From positions 3,908,501-3,972,500 of the forward strand of contig NZ_CP042304.1 of the NCBI RefSeq assembly GCF_007859655.1: a DNA stretch of 64,000 bases, read 5' to 3'. The notes under the pieces were generated by a model, which had not been told where the DNA came from, ran no database searches, and saw nothing but the letters and a program-made list of their open reading frames with translations. How positions within the stretch are numbered: the stretch's first letter is position 1; every line of letters begins with the position of its first letter. The stretch comes from Devosia ginsengisoli. GTDB lineage: Bacteria > Pseudomonadota > Alphaproteobacteria > Rhizobiales > Devosiaceae. Made by a program: the position numbers and the translations under genes. Of the stretch, positions 16,927 through 25,903 are shown one piece after another.

Positions 16927-18108
16927 TTAGGGAGCGTCAGGGCGGAGCGGTTCGTTGGCAGTGAACGTGGGTCCGAGCAGCGGGACAATACCAGTCTTGG
17001 CGACCGCCGCAGCTACCATGAGCGAGATCAATGTGACGGGCGCCGGAGGGTTGATCCGTGCCTCCAAGCTGGACGGTTCGGCCAGGAACGCGCGCAGTGC
17101 CGGGCGAGCCTGTGCTGCCAACTCCGGAACATCGAGGGTTTCTATCACGGTCATACCCGCCTGTTCAGCCTCCGCCAGAACGGTGTCGCGGTCGCCTCGC
17201 TCATCGGCCAAATAATCGATGACTTCTTTGAGGAGAGGGCCAGCGTCGATACGAATGCTGGCGTCATCAATTACCACCCCGATCAAGGCGCTAACCAGTG
17301 CCTGGGCGATATCGGGGCTGCCCTGCTCAGCGGCGGCCATGAAGGCGATGTACTTCTCGACCTTATCCTGGGTCAAACCGCTGACCACAAGTTCTGTCCG
17401 TGACGCGCCGAATTCGCCAAAGCCCGTATGGTTAATGTAGGTAACAAGGCCGCTATCCTGCCAGACAATTGAATCGCTAAGGTCCAGCGCGAGTTCGTCC
17501 ACATCCAGCGCCACCAGCATTTTGGCAAAGGTATCGGATCGGGGTGGGAAGTCCGTCAGGTTGAACGTCAAGCCTCTGACAGCCGCCGACAGCGCCACAC
17601 CGGTAAGCGCCTCGTTAGCGAATGTCGGCTCGATTCCGATCGAGAAGCCTTCGACGACCATCATTGGGACGTCGCGCCAGGTGAATAGGCCCGCATCTAT
17701 AGCGAACGAAGGAAACGTTCCATCCGAACCGGATTCGCCCGGCACCACATAGCCGGTCAACGAGAAGTCATTCAGCCTTGCCGTGACAACGCGGGTTGAC
17801 GTGTCACGAAGGACGATCTCCGGCGCTGAGATAGTCTCCACGACATAGCCGCCATCGGGCTGCATCGTTATGCCAGCAAAGGTAAATTGTCCTTCCAAAA
17901 GAAACGTCGTGTCCCCCAGCTCGACGCCCACATTGTCCACGACCACGGCTTCGCCTGCGGCCCTGGCCCGACCGAGATATGTCAGGCCGCCGACGCCGGC
18001 AGTCTCGATACTCCGCACGAAGGCATCGACATCCAAAGCAAACGCCGCATTGCCGGTCAGCGCCAGACTCACTCCGAACAACACACCAAGAATCTGCTTC
18101 TGCGACAT
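16927..18108 (-). CDS. Secreted protein of unknown function, paralogue A
   Basis: A 393-residue exported protein. The N-terminal MSQKQILGVLFGVSLALTGN and following AAFA form a Sec signal peptide with a likely cut before LDVDAF. ATG 18108 has GGAG about 9 bases upstream. The rest is beta-rich with no known catalytic motif; it aligns by eye with the neighbour at 18232-19479 (LD.DAFV..I at the mature N-terminus, a similar order of segments, and a C-terminal LISLMVAAAV/LLVLMAAAAN patch). Codon use looks less GC-biased than the neighbour. I cannot assign a function. Confidence 0.8.
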   Translation of the reverse strand: MSQKQILGVLFGVSLALTGNAAFALDVDAFVRSIETAGVGGLTYLGRARAAGEAVVVDNVGVELGDTTFLLEGQFTFAGITMQPDGGYVVETISAPEIVLRDTSTRVVTARLNDFSLTGYVVPGESGSDGTFPSFAIDAGLFTWRDVPMMVVEGFSIGIEPTFANEALTGVALSAAVRGLTFNLTDFPPRSDTFAKMLVALDVDELALDLSDSIVWQDSGLVTYINHTGFGEFGASRTELVVSGLTQDKVEKYIAFMAAAEQGSPDIAQALVSALIGVVIDDASIRIDAGPLLKEVIDYLADERGDRDTVLAEAEQAGMTVIETLDVPELAAQARPALRAFLAEPSSLEARINPPAPVTLISLMVAAAVAKTGIVPLLGPTFTANEPLRPDAP

Positions 18109-18181
18109 ACTGGGCTCCAAGGCGATCAACATCTCTTCGCCTTAAGCAGCACCCTGCGCAAGTAGGGCTTTCTCCAAAAGC

Positions 18182-18210
18182 AAAAGGCGGCGCCGGATGG
18201 CACCGCCTTT
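18182..18210 (-). terminator. Rho-independent terminator of paralogue B
   Basis: AAAAGGCGG at 18182-18190 faces CCGCCTTT at 18203-18210, with further pairing inward, followed on the minus strand by a short T run. It lies just after the stop of the gene at 18232-19479 and before the gene at 16927-18108, so it separates the two paralogues. Confidence 0.7.
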
Positions 18211-18231
18211 CATGGGTCCAGACCAACCGGA

Positions 18232-19479
18232 TTAGTCGACCGGCTGGTTGGCTTCGACGGCCAGGCCCAGGGCGGTGATGAGGCCGGCCGGGTTGGCGGC
18301 GGCGGCCATCAGCACCAGCAGCGAAGTGGGCGAGGGCGGTGCCACCTTGACTTCGAGGCTCTGCGGATCGTCGAGGAAGGCCGAAACCGGCGGCACGACG
18401 AGGTCGTTGAGCGCCGGAATGCCCGATTCGGCCAGCATGGCCGGCAGCATGGCCTTGAGGCCTTCAACGAACGTGGCGCGATCGGCGCCGGACTGGGCGG
18501 CGAAGAAATCGAGCAGCTTGCCGGCCAGCGAGGCATCGTCATAGCGGATCGAGGCAGAGACGATGTTGACGCCCTGCATCAGCGCCATGCCCTGCATCAT
18601 CTGGGCCTGCGCCTGTTCCTCGGTCGGCTCGCCGCCCGTGCCCATCGCTGCCTGCATGGCATAGATCTGGTCGAGCACGGTGGGGGTGAAGCCGGTAATG
18701 TCGAAGGTGAGGTCGAGCGCGCCGACATCGTCGAAGTCGAATGTGAGCGCGGTGACATCCATATGGCCATCGGCCATGGCCCAGCTCATCTCCATATAGA
18801 TTTCGCCGGTCACGCTGGTGAGCCCCAGCGCTTCGATCGTGGCGCCAGCGGCCGGGTCTTCCTCGGCAACCGAGGTAAGGTCGGCCGACATGCCGCTGAT
18901 CAGGAAGGTCGATGCCAGGTCGGTCAGTTCGGTCGTCGCGAAGGACGGGTTGAAGGTCGACTGCGAGGCCATGGATTCAAACGAGAAGACTTCCTCGCCA
19001 TCGCGGGTCAGCGAGAGCGGGCCGGTGCTGAACGACTGGAACAGCTGCAGCAAGCCGATGGACGGCGCGGGATTGCCCGCCGGCAGGTAGAAGCCATCGA
19101 CGCGGACGTCGCTCAGCGTCAGGTGGCCGGCCGGTTCCTCGGCAAAGTCGGTGTCGATATCCGGAATGGTGACGGATTCGGCGGTGTAGCTGCCATCGGC
19201 ATTCTCGACGACGCCGGTGAAGGTCACTTCGGTGTCGAAGGTCAACGGCTCCATGGCCGCGTCGGGCGAGGAGACGATGGTGACAGTGCCGCCATCGACA
19301 GTGATCGTGTCGCCATCGAGCGCAGCGGCGCCGAAGGTGAAGTCATAGCCCAGGGGCCTGTAGACTTCGGCGATGCGATCGACGAAGGCCTGTGCATCGA
19401 GCGCCATGGCGGGGCCCATCAGGGCAACGGTCGCAACCCCGCTCAGCAGCAGCAGGCGGGTTGTCTTTGTGGTCCTCAT
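18232..19479 (-). CDS. Secreted protein of unknown function, paralogue B
   Basis: A 415-residue exported protein. The signal peptide MRTTKTTRLLLLSGVATVAL followed by MGPAMA is cut before LDAQAFVDRI. ATG 19479 has GGAG eight bases upstream; ATGs further upstream lack this. The mature part is acidic, beta-rich and Met/Gln-rich around residues 270-300 (EEQAQAQMMQGMALMQG). It resembles paralogue A at both ends of the protein. Proteins like this are seen as unannotated periplasmic families in Hyphomicrobiales. No function can be assigned. Confidence 0.82.
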   Translation of the reverse strand: MRTTKTTRLLLLSGVATVALMGPAMALDAQAFVDRIAEVYRPLGYDFTFGAAALDGDTITVDGGTVTIVSSPDAAMEPLTFDTEVTFTGVVENADGSYTAESVTIPDIDTDFAEEPAGHLTLSDVRVDGFYLPAGNPAPSIGLLQLFQSFSTGPLSLTRDGEEVFSFESMASQSTFNPSFATTELTDLASTFLISGMSADLTSVAEEDPAAGATIEALGLTSVTGEIYMEMSWAMADGHMDVTALTFDFDDVGALDLTFDITGFTPTVLDQIYAMQAAMGTGGEPTEEQAQAQMMQGMALMQGVNIVSASIRYDDASLAGKLLDFFAAQSGADRATFVEGLKAMLPAMLAESGIPALNDLVVPPVSAFLDDPQSLEVKVAPPSPTSLLVLMAAAANPAGLITALGLAVEANQPVD

Positions 19480-19669
19480 CGTCGTCTCCGGCATTTGTGT
19501 GAGTATGTTTTGTCGGGGTGGGCGCATTGAGCAATGACCGGCGCCATTCTGTGGCAGATGGCCCCTTGTCCGTTGAATTGCAATAGATTCCGGCCGCATG
19601 GTGGCCGGTCTTCTTTATTGTCGGTTTACTGCAGCATAACGCCGGCGACAGTGTTGTGACACTCCCGGT

Positions 19670-21193
19670 TCAGGGGCGGCCACGGTCGAGAAAGCGCCGA
19701 TAGGCCGGATTGTCGGTTTCCTCCCAATAGGGGAAGCCGATGGCATCGATATGGGCGAGGAAATCGTCCCGCGTCGCATTAGGCACCTGCACACCGACCA
19801 GCACACGGCCATAGTCGGAGCCATGGTTGCGATAGTGGAACAGCGAGATGTTCCAGCGGTCGTTCAGGCCTTCGAGGAATTTGAGCAGCGCCCCCGGCCG
19901 CTCGGGGAACTGGAAGCGGTAGACCACTTCGTCATCGAGGTCGCTCACGCGCCCGCCGACCATGTGGCGGACATGGAGCTTGGCCACTTCATTGTCGGTG
20001 AGGTCGGTCACCCCGAGGCCGTGCTTTTCCAGCAGCGCGATGATCTCATGCTTTTCGGCATCGCCGCCCGTCAGCTTGATGCCGACGAAGATATTGGCCG
20101 AGGCGCCATGGGCGAAGCGGTAGTTGAATTCGGTTATGGAGCGCTGGCCGAGCAGGCGGATGAAGGCGCGGTAGCTGCCTGGTCGCTCGGGAATTTCGAC
20201 TGATAGCAAAGCCTCGGCCCGCTCGCCGATCTCGGCGCGCTCGGCCACGTAGCGCAACCGGTCGAAATTGACATTGGCGCCCGAATTGATGGCGATCAGC
20301 GCGCCCTCGGGCGCTTCGCCCAGCTCCACCTGCCGCCGCAAGCCGGCGAGGGCCAGTGCGCCGGCCGGCTCGGCAATGGCGCGCATGTCATCGAAAATAT
20401 CCTTGATGGCGGCGCAGATCTCGTCGGCCGAAACGGTGACGATATCGTCGAGCAGCTCGCGGCAGAGCCGGAAGGTCTCTTCGCCCACCTGCCGCACGGC
20501 CACGCCATCGGCAAATAGGCCCACCTGGTCGAGTGCCACCGGATGGCCGGCCGCAATGGCCGCCTTCATGCTGGCCGCCTCTTCGGGCTCGACGCCGATG
20601 ACGCGGATTTCGGGGCGCAGGAACTTGACGAAGGCGGCAATGCCGGCGGCCAGCCCGCCACCGCCGACCGGGATATAGATGGCGCCGATCTCGCCCGGAT
20701 GCTGGCGCAGCAGCTCCATGCCGATCGTGCCCTGGCCGGCGATGACATCGGGGTCGTCGAAGGGGTGGACGACGACATAGCCATGCTTTCCGGCCAGTTC
20801 GGCCGCATGGGCGCGGGCGGCATCGAACCCGTCGCCGAACAGCAGCACTTCCCCACCCAGCCGGCGCACCGCGTTGACCTTGATGATGGGCGTGGTCGTG
20901 GGCATGACGATGATGGCGCGGATGCCCAGCCTTGTGGCGGAGAGCGCCACGCCCTGCGCGTGATTGCCGGCCGAGGCGCAGATGACGCCGCGGGCGCGTT
21001 CGGCTTCCGTCAGCTGGGCGATGCGGTTATGCGCGCCCCTGATCTTGAAGGAGAAGACCGGCTGCATGTCCTCGCGCTTGAGCAGCACCTCGGCGCCCAG
21101 CCGGGCCGACAGCAGCTCCATCTTTTCGAGCGGGGTTTCCTCGGCCGCTTCATAGACCGACGAGGTGAGGATGCGGCGGACATAGTCCTGCAT
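19670..21193 (-). CDS. ilvA: Threonine dehydratase (biosynthetic)
   Basis: A 507-residue PLP enzyme that deaminates threonine to 2-oxobutanoate, the first step of isoleucine synthesis. The PLP Lys is in FSFKIRGAHNR (about residue 55), with SAGNHAQGVA and the PLP-phosphate loop PVGGGGLAAGI. The C-terminal third holds two ACT-like regulatory domains (RPGSYRAFIRLLG and RPGALLKFLEGL), so isoleucine feedback control is expected. I chose ATG 21193 with GGAG eight bases upstream. Length matches the long biosynthetic form. Monocistronic. The 70 bases downstream (19600-19669) show nothing. Confidence 0.95.
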   Translation of the reverse strand: MQDYVRRILTSSVYEAAEETPLEKMELLSARLGAEVLLKREDMQPVFSFKIRGAHNRIAQLTEAERARGVICASAGNHAQGVALSATRLGIRAIIVMPTTTPIIKVNAVRRLGGEVLLFGDGFDAARAHAAELAGKHGYVVVHPFDDPDVIAGQGTIGMELLRQHPGEIGAIYIPVGGGGLAAGIAAFVKFLRPEIRVIGVEPEEAASMKAAIAAGHPVALDQVGLFADGVAVRQVGEETFRLCRELLDDIVTVSADEICAAIKDIFDDMRAIAEPAGALALAGLRRQVELGEAPEGALIAINSGANVNFDRLRYVAERAEIGERAEALLSVEIPERPGSYRAFIRLLGQRSITEFNYRFAHGASANIFVGIKLTGGDAEKHEIIALLEKHGLGVTDLTDNEVAKLHVRHMVGGRVSDLDDEVVYRFQFPERPGALLKFLEGLNDRWNISLFHYRNHGSDYGRVLVGVQVPNATRDDFLAHIDAIGFPYWEETDNPAYRRFLDRGRP

Positions 21194-21319
21194 GGCGGGC
21201 ACTCCATTTCGTGCCGTGTTGGATGCCCGGCGCAGTGTTTTGTCAATCGGGCATGGGGAAGCGCCGCCTGCAATGCGGTTGTCGATAGACGAACGCATGC
21301 CAGGACTGGCAGCGAGCGG

Positions 21320-21379
21320 ATCCCGAGACGGCCTTCGCCTCTGGTAAATTTAGTAATGAGACGGAAACCGTCTCGGGAT
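21320..21379. repeat. Inverted repeat upstream of ilvA
   Basis: A perfect 12-bp inverted repeat, ATCCCGAGACGG at 21320-21331 and CCGTCTCGGGAT at 21368-21379, with a 36-bp AT-richer spacer. It lies in the long non-coding stretch 21194-21920 and might be a hairpin or a repeat-family end. No gene is visible around it. Confidence 0.6.
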
Positions 21380-21603
21380 GCCGGGACTTGCTCGGACGGC
21401 GCGATCGCAGACCCTAGCGGTTAGCCGTAGCACCCCGCCCAAACGCCTCGTCCGCTCGACCCGGAGCGGAGCGCGACCTCCACTCCCCCGGCTGGCTTCC
21501 GGACACCCGTCGCTGCAGCGCCGCCCGTATCCCGGAAGATGGGGAGGATGATACGCGCGGTTTTGGGGTGGGGGATAAGATGGATAGATTTATGCTTGTG
21601 AGT

Positions 21604-21733
21604 ACCCCCACCCTCATTCCCTCCCCACAAGGGGGAGGGAAGCCTGGCCCGTGGCCACGGACCTATCGAGTGAAACTCAGAATACGGTTATGCGCCTCCC
21701 TCCCCCTTGCGGGGAGGGAATGAGGGTGGGGGT
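21604..21733. repeat. MITE-like inverted repeat, family copy 2
   Basis: Inverted arms of 36 bp at 21604-21639 and 21698-21733 differ at one position, with a 58-bp spacer. Each arm contains the same CCCTCCCC..GGGGAGGG palindrome and ACCCCCACCCT tract as the element at 14471-14621. The rest of the gap 21194-21920 has no coding signal. Confidence 0.85.
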
Positions 21734-21780
21734 GGTTTGGCCCGATCCCCCTTGCGGCTGCGGCTTGATCTCGGGATGGG

Positions 21781-21799
21781 TCCCGGCTCAAGGCCGGGA
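21781..21799. repeat. REP-like single palindrome
   Basis: TCCCGGCTCAAGGCCGGGA is a single palindrome of the REP-like type, related in form to the pairs near 12382 and 31044. It stands alone in the gap before the DUF385-like gene. Confidence 0.6.
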
Positions 21800-21920
21800 T
21801 GACATCGGGGGGTGGGGTGACAAGGGTGCTACCTCCCCGGATATTTTTCCCGCGCGAGCGGGTTGAACTCTCAACGCCGCCTACCGATGTCGAGGAAGTG
21901 CACACCGAGAGGATTCCAGC

Positions 21921-22346
21921 ATGAGCGACTTCAACGCGCAGGTCATTGCCGATTTCAAGCAGCATGGCGGCCAGCCGGGCGGCCATTTCAAGGATTCTCC
22001 GGTTCTGCTGCTGCACTCCATCGGCGCGAAATCGGGGCAGGAGCGGTTGCAGCCGCTAATGTATCTGCGCCAGGAAGCCAGCGGCCCCTGGTATGTCTTC
22101 GCCTCCTATGGCGGCGCACCGAAGAATCCGGCCTGGTTCCACAATCTCGTTGCCCATCCAGAGATCGAGATCGAAGTTGGCGACGGCACGGATATCGAGC
22201 GCATTCCCGTGCGCGCCCGCGTGGTCGAAGGCGATGAACGCACGACTGTTTATGCCGAGCAGGCGCGCCGCTTTCCCCAATTTGCCGACTATCAGAAGAA
22301 AACCACGCGCGAGATCATCCCCGTGGTGGAACTCTCCAGGCGCTGA
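21921..22346 (+). CDS. Nitroreductase/deazaflavin-dependent-type protein (DUF385)
   Basis: A 141-residue protein of the small split-beta-barrel DUF385 family. Recognisable are VLLLHSIGAKSGQER, PLMYLRQ, WYVFASYGGAPKNPAWFHNL and the closing YQKKTTREIIPVVEL. In actinobacteria this family binds F420; outside them FMN or other cofactors are possible, so the cofactor here is open. ATG 21921 has GAGAGG upstream. Adjacent to a TetR gene but with a 120-bp gap. Confidence 0.85.
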   Translation: MSDFNAQVIADFKQHGGQPGGHFKDSPVLLLHSIGAKSGQERLQPLMYLRQEASGPWYVFASYGGAPKNPAWFHNLVAHPEIEIEVGDGTDIERIPVRARVVEGDERTTVYAEQARRFPQFADYQKKTTREIIPVVELSRR

Positions 22347-22401
22347 CAGAATACGGGCTTCGGCGCTGCCGGAGCCCTGCATCCCGGTCATGGCTGCTTC
22401 T

Positions 22402-22415
22402 CAATCAAATGATTG
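22402..22415. promoter_or_regulatory. TetR operator candidate
   Basis: A perfect 6-2-6 palindrome CAATCAAATGATTG, followed by a further GATTGATGGATTGG stretch of repeated ATTG half-sites. It lies about 50 bases before the tetR start at 22469 and could be the autoregulatory site. Confidence 0.6.
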
Positions 22416-22468
22416 ATTGATGGATTGGATCGCGCTATAGGCACTGCCGCATCATGCGGAGGGCCGCC

Positions 22469-23074
22469 ATGGCCATGGATATTTCGCAGACCGGCAGACG
22501 CGAAAGCGGCGACGACCGCCGCCTCGCCATTGCCCAGGCTGCGCGGGCGATCATTGTCGAAAAGGGCCTCGAAGGCCTGCGCACGCGCGACATCGCGGCG
22601 CGCGTCGGCATCAATATCGCGACGCTCCATTATCATGTGCCATCCAAGGAAGCGCTGGTCGCGCTGGTGGCGGAATCGCTGCGGCATGACTTCAGGGCCC
22701 AGTCCCTGCGTCACCCGCGGACGGGCAAGAGCGGGCTCGAACAGCTGCGGCTCGAATTCGACGATTTCCGCGAAACCGTCGTCGATATGCCCGATCTCAT
22801 CATCATACTGACAGAACTTGTCGAACGGGCGAGGCGTGATGCAGCCATCGCCGAAATCATGCTGCCCATGCGCGATTTCTGGCGAAGCCAGTTTGCCGAG
22901 ATTTTCCGACTTGGCATTACCGACGGTTCGTTCCGGCCGGACCTCGACCCCGAGGCGGCCGGCCTGATTTCAACTGGCGCCCTCTCCGATTGCTGGCGCC
23001 AGCCCAAATTGTCGCTCTCCCTGCTCGACCGCGTGGCGGCCGAACTGGAGCGTGCCTTCATTCGCAAGTCCTGA
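22469..23074 (+). CDS. TetR-family transcriptional regulator
   Basis: A 201-residue TetR protein. The N-terminal HTH (LRTRDIAARVGINIATLHYHVPSKEALVALV) is standard, followed by a ligand domain of about 140 residues. ATG 22469 is preferred because GGAGG lies seven bases upstream; another in-frame ATG at 22454 precedes that site. The MFS pump gene follows with little gap, so the regulator most likely represses a tetR-MFS operon through the palindrome at 22402-22415. Confidence 0.9.
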   Translation: MAMDISQTGRRESGDDRRLAIAQAARAIIVEKGLEGLRTRDIAARVGINIATLHYHVPSKEALVALVAESLRHDFRAQSLRHPRTGKSGLEQLRLEFDDFRETVVDMPDLIIILTELVERARRDAAIAEIMLPMRDFWRSQFAEIFRLGITDGSFRPDLDPEAAGLISTGALSDCWRQPKLSLSLLDRVAAELERAFIRKS

Positions 23075-23124
23075 CTGCAAGGAATTTTCCATGTCCGCCC
23101 AAACAACTCACCCAACCGGGGCCG

Positions 23125-24588
23125 ATGCCCCGCTCGATCCCGCGCCGCTGGCTGGCGCTGGGCATCCTGCTGATCGCCAATTTCATGAACCTGATCGATG
23201 TGACCATCGTCAATGTCGCGCTGCCCTCCATGCGCGACGGGCTGGGCGCCACCGACAGCCAGATCGAATGGGTGATCGCCGTCTATATCCTGGCTTTCGC
23301 GCTGGGCCTGCTGCCCTTCGGCCGTCTCGGCGATATCCTCGGCCGCACCAGGCTTTTTCTCTGGGGCGTGGCTGGCTTCACTGCCGCTTCGGCCCTGTGT
23401 GGCCTGGCGCCCAATATCGAATTCCTCATCGCCGCTCGCGCCATCCAGGGCCTGGCCGGCGCCATGATGACGCCGCAAGTGCTGGCCATCGCTACCGTCA
23501 CCTTCCCGCCGCATGAACGTAGCCAGGCCTTTTCGCTGTTCGGCCTGTCGGCTGGTCTTGCCTCGGTCTGTGGCCCCATCCTGGGCGGCGCGCTGATTTC
23601 GGCCAATCTCTTCGGGCTGGACTGGCAGCCCATCTTCCTCGTCAATATCCCGATCGGCATCGCCGCCGTGATCGCCGGCTGGTTTCTCATTCCGCGCCTG
23701 CCCGGCCATGCTGCCCTGCGCAATGATTATGTCGGCATCGTCCTGTTCGGCCTCGGCATAGTCGCGGTGGTCTTCCCCATCGTCGAGGGCCGCGCCTATG
23801 GCTGGCCGCTCTGGGCTTTCGGCATGATCGCGGCCGGCCTTTTGCTGCTGGTTGCCTTCGTGCTGTGGACGCGCGGCCGGGCCGCATCAGGCGCGCCGCA
23901 ATTGCTGAATTTCGATCTCATTACCAACAAGCAATTCATGTTCGGCGCCTTTGTCGTCACCATCTATGCCTCGGGCATTCCCGGCTTCTTCATGGTGATT
24001 TCCCTGCTGCTGCAGGGCGGCTTCGACTTCACCCCGCTGCAATCGGGCCTGACCAATACGCCCTTCTCGGTGGGCGTGCTGATCGCCTCGGGTATCGCCG
24101 CACGCTTCGGCGCCAACTACCTGCGCTCCCGGCTGGCCATTGCAGGCGCCCTGCTATCGCTCGGCATCCTCTGGCTGCATTTCTACATTGCCGGGGTCAC
24201 CGACAGCATCGACTCCTGGGCCTTCCTGCCGCCGCTGCTGATTGCCGGTGTCGGGCTGGGGCTGGGCTTCTCCTCGCTGTTCCAGCTCGTGCTGGCCAAT
24301 GTGCCGCCGCGCGATGCCGGGGCCGGTTCGGGGGCTTTGCAGGCCTTCCAGCAGGTGGGTGGCGCGCTCGGCGTCGCCATTATCGGGGAAATCTTCTTCA
24401 CCCGGCTCGGCAATGGCTTTGCCGGTGGTGCGACGCCCCATGCCGCCTTTGCCGACGCGTCGAGCCTGGCGCTCTGGTATGTGGTGGGCAGCTTTACCCT
24501 GGTCCTGCTGCTGGCGCCGTTCTTCCGGCGACCCAGGGGCGGGCAGGGCCATGGTGCTCCCGTCCGGCCGGTCCTGGTTGAAGCCTGA
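23125..24588 (+). CDS. MFS multidrug efflux pump (DHA2 type)
   Basis: A 487-residue transporter with about 14 predicted membrane helices. The first helix carries NLIDVTIVNVALP (the DHA2 motif D1) and motif A is GRLGDILGRTR. Motif C-like GLASVCGPILGGAL is also present. The start is odd: the best ribosome site (AAGGAA) precedes ATG 23091 in another frame, whose peptide MSAQTTHPTGAD would join this protein if one G of GGGG at 23118-23121 were removed. As written, translation must start at ATG 23125 with a weak site. Drug or metabolite export by proton exchange; controlled by the upstream TetR. Confidence 0.88.
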   Translation: MPRSIPRRWLALGILLIANFMNLIDVTIVNVALPSMRDGLGATDSQIEWVIAVYILAFALGLLPFGRLGDILGRTRLFLWGVAGFTAASALCGLAPNIEFLIAARAIQGLAGAMMTPQVLAIATVTFPPHERSQAFSLFGLSAGLASVCGPILGGALISANLFGLDWQPIFLVNIPIGIAAVIAGWFLIPRLPGHAALRNDYVGIVLFGLGIVAVVFPIVEGRAYGWPLWAFGMIAAGLLLLVAFVLWTRGRAASGAPQLLNFDLITNKQFMFGAFVVTIYASGIPGFFMVISLLLQGGFDFTPLQSGLTNTPFSVGVLIASGIAARFGANYLRSRLAIAGALLSLGILWLHFYIAGVTDSIDSWAFLPPLLIAGVGLGLGFSSLFQLVLANVPPRDAGAGSGALQAFQQVGGALGVAIIGEIFFTRLGNGFAGGATPHAAFADASSLALWYVVGSFTLVLLLAPFFRRPRGGQGHGAPVRPVLVEA

Positions 24589-24592
24589 TCCG

Positions 24593-24619
24593 AAAAGGGC
24601 GCCTGCGGGCGCCCTTTTT
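24593..24619. terminator. Bidirectional terminator
   Basis: AAAAGGGCGCC and GGCGCCCTTTTT form a strong GC hairpin with A and T runs on both sides, between the convergent MFS and FAD monooxygenase genes. It should terminate both. Confidence 0.85.
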
Positions 24620-25851
24620 CATTGCACCGGCTGCGCCAGCGGCGTGCGGTCGGCGCGGAAGGCATAGAGCTTTTCCTGCATCCGCGCGCCCATGGGCATG
24701 AAGAGCGGCAGCATCAGGTCGCGCAGGCGCAGGGCCAGCCAGGATTGCGCCTGTTTCTGCGCGCCCACGGCACGACCGAGAGCGATGGCCTTGTGCACCC
24801 GTTCGCGCCGCAGCCCTTCGAAGCGGGCATAGGCGCTGGCATGGTCGGGCGCCGAGGATAGGCAGGCAGCCAGCACCACGCCATCCTCGATGGCCAGGGA
24901 CGCGCCTTGCCCGGAATGCGGCGCCACGGCATGGGCGGCATCGCCCATCAGCAGCACGCGGCCGGACGACCAATGCGGCAGCTCGGGCATGTCGTAAATC
25001 GGGTAGTGCCGGTCGATACGCGGCGTCGCGGCCAGGATTGCCCCGGTATCGAGCGGGTCGCCATCATGCAGGGCGGCCAGCTTGCCTGCATAGGCGGCGC
25101 CATCCACGACCGGGCCGGTTTCGCTTTCGGGGGCCGGATAGGAATTGAACCAATAGACCGGTCCGCTGCCCTGCTTGATATAACCGAAGAAGCCGCGGCG
25201 GCCGAACATCATGTTCATCGCCCCGCCGGTATCGGGCACATCAGGCGCTTCGGCAAAGCCGCCAGTGCCGATGAGGCCGGAATAGCGGGGCTGCGGCAGA
25301 TCCGGGAAGATTTGCCGGCGCAAGGTGGAGCGCAACCCGTCGCAAGCCAGGGCCAGGGCGAAGCGCTGTTGTTCGCCATTGACGGCCAGCACCACGCCGT
25401 CGGCGTCCTGCACGATGTCGGTAATGCCGGCGCCATGATGGATGGCGATGCCGGCCTCTAGCGCTGCGTCGAGCAGGATGCCCGCCAGCGCGCCGCGCCG
25501 CAGCGTGATCGAACCGGCGCCATAGGTGGCAGCATGGTTGGCATAATCGACCAGCGTCAGCCGCTTGCCGGCCTCGTTAAAGATGGCGAGCGCGCGTGTC
25601 GGCAGGCCGGCTTGCATGACTCGGTCGGCAAGGCCCAGGGCGCGCAAAGCGTTGCAGCCATTTGGCGCCAGCGTCAGGAACAGCCCCTCGTCGCGGAGCT
25701 GCTGAGATTGCTGGCGTTCGAACACCATGGGCGCGAAACCGGCCTGCTTGAGCGCCAGGGCGGTCGCCAGCCCGCCAATGCCGCCGCCGCAGACGGCAAT
25801 GGTGGATGATGGGGACAGGGGGCTTGCGGAGAGCGGAAGGATGACTGACAT
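24619..25851 (-). CDS. FAD-dependent monooxygenase
   Basis: A 410-residue class A flavoprotein monooxygenase. The first FAD motif is CGGGIGGLATALALKQAG (about residue 21), the DG motif is LACDGLRSTLR, and GDAAHAVAPHSGQGASLAIED is the third FAD motif. It uses NAD(P)H and oxygen to hydroxylate a small, often aromatic, compound; the substrate is not evident. It is divergent from a MarR gene across two palindromes, so MarR control by an aromatic ligand is likely. Confidence 0.9.
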   Translation of the reverse strand: MSVILPLSASPLSPSSTIAVCGGGIGGLATALALKQAGFAPMVFERQQSQQLRDEGLFLTLAPNGCNALRALGLADRVMQAGLPTRALAIFNEAGKRLTLVDYANHAATYGAGSITLRRGALAGILLDAALEAGIAIHHGAGITDIVQDADGVVLAVNGEQQRFALALACDGLRSTLRRQIFPDLPQPRYSGLIGTGGFAEAPDVPDTGGAMNMMFGRRGFFGYIKQGSGPVYWFNSYPAPESETGPVVDGAAYAGKLAALHDGDPLDTGAILAATPRIDRHYPIYDMPELPHWSSGRVLLMGDAAHAVAPHSGQGASLAIEDGVVLAACLSSAPDHASAYARFEGLRRERVHKAIALGRAVGAQKQAQSWLALRLRDLMLPLFMPMGARMQEKLYAFRADRTPLAQPVQ

Positions 25852-25869
25852 TGTACGAACGCCTTATTA

Positions 25870-25898
25870 TTAGATAATCTAACAATTAGATGATCGAA
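25870..25898. promoter_or_regulatory. Two tandem MarR-type sites
   Basis: TTAGATAATCTAA at 25870-25882 is a perfect 13-bp palindrome and TTAGATGATCGAA at 25886-25898 repeats it with one mismatched pair, 16 bp apart. Both lie between the divergent monooxygenase and marR starts. Confidence 0.75.
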
Positions 25899-25903
25899 CT
25901 AAA

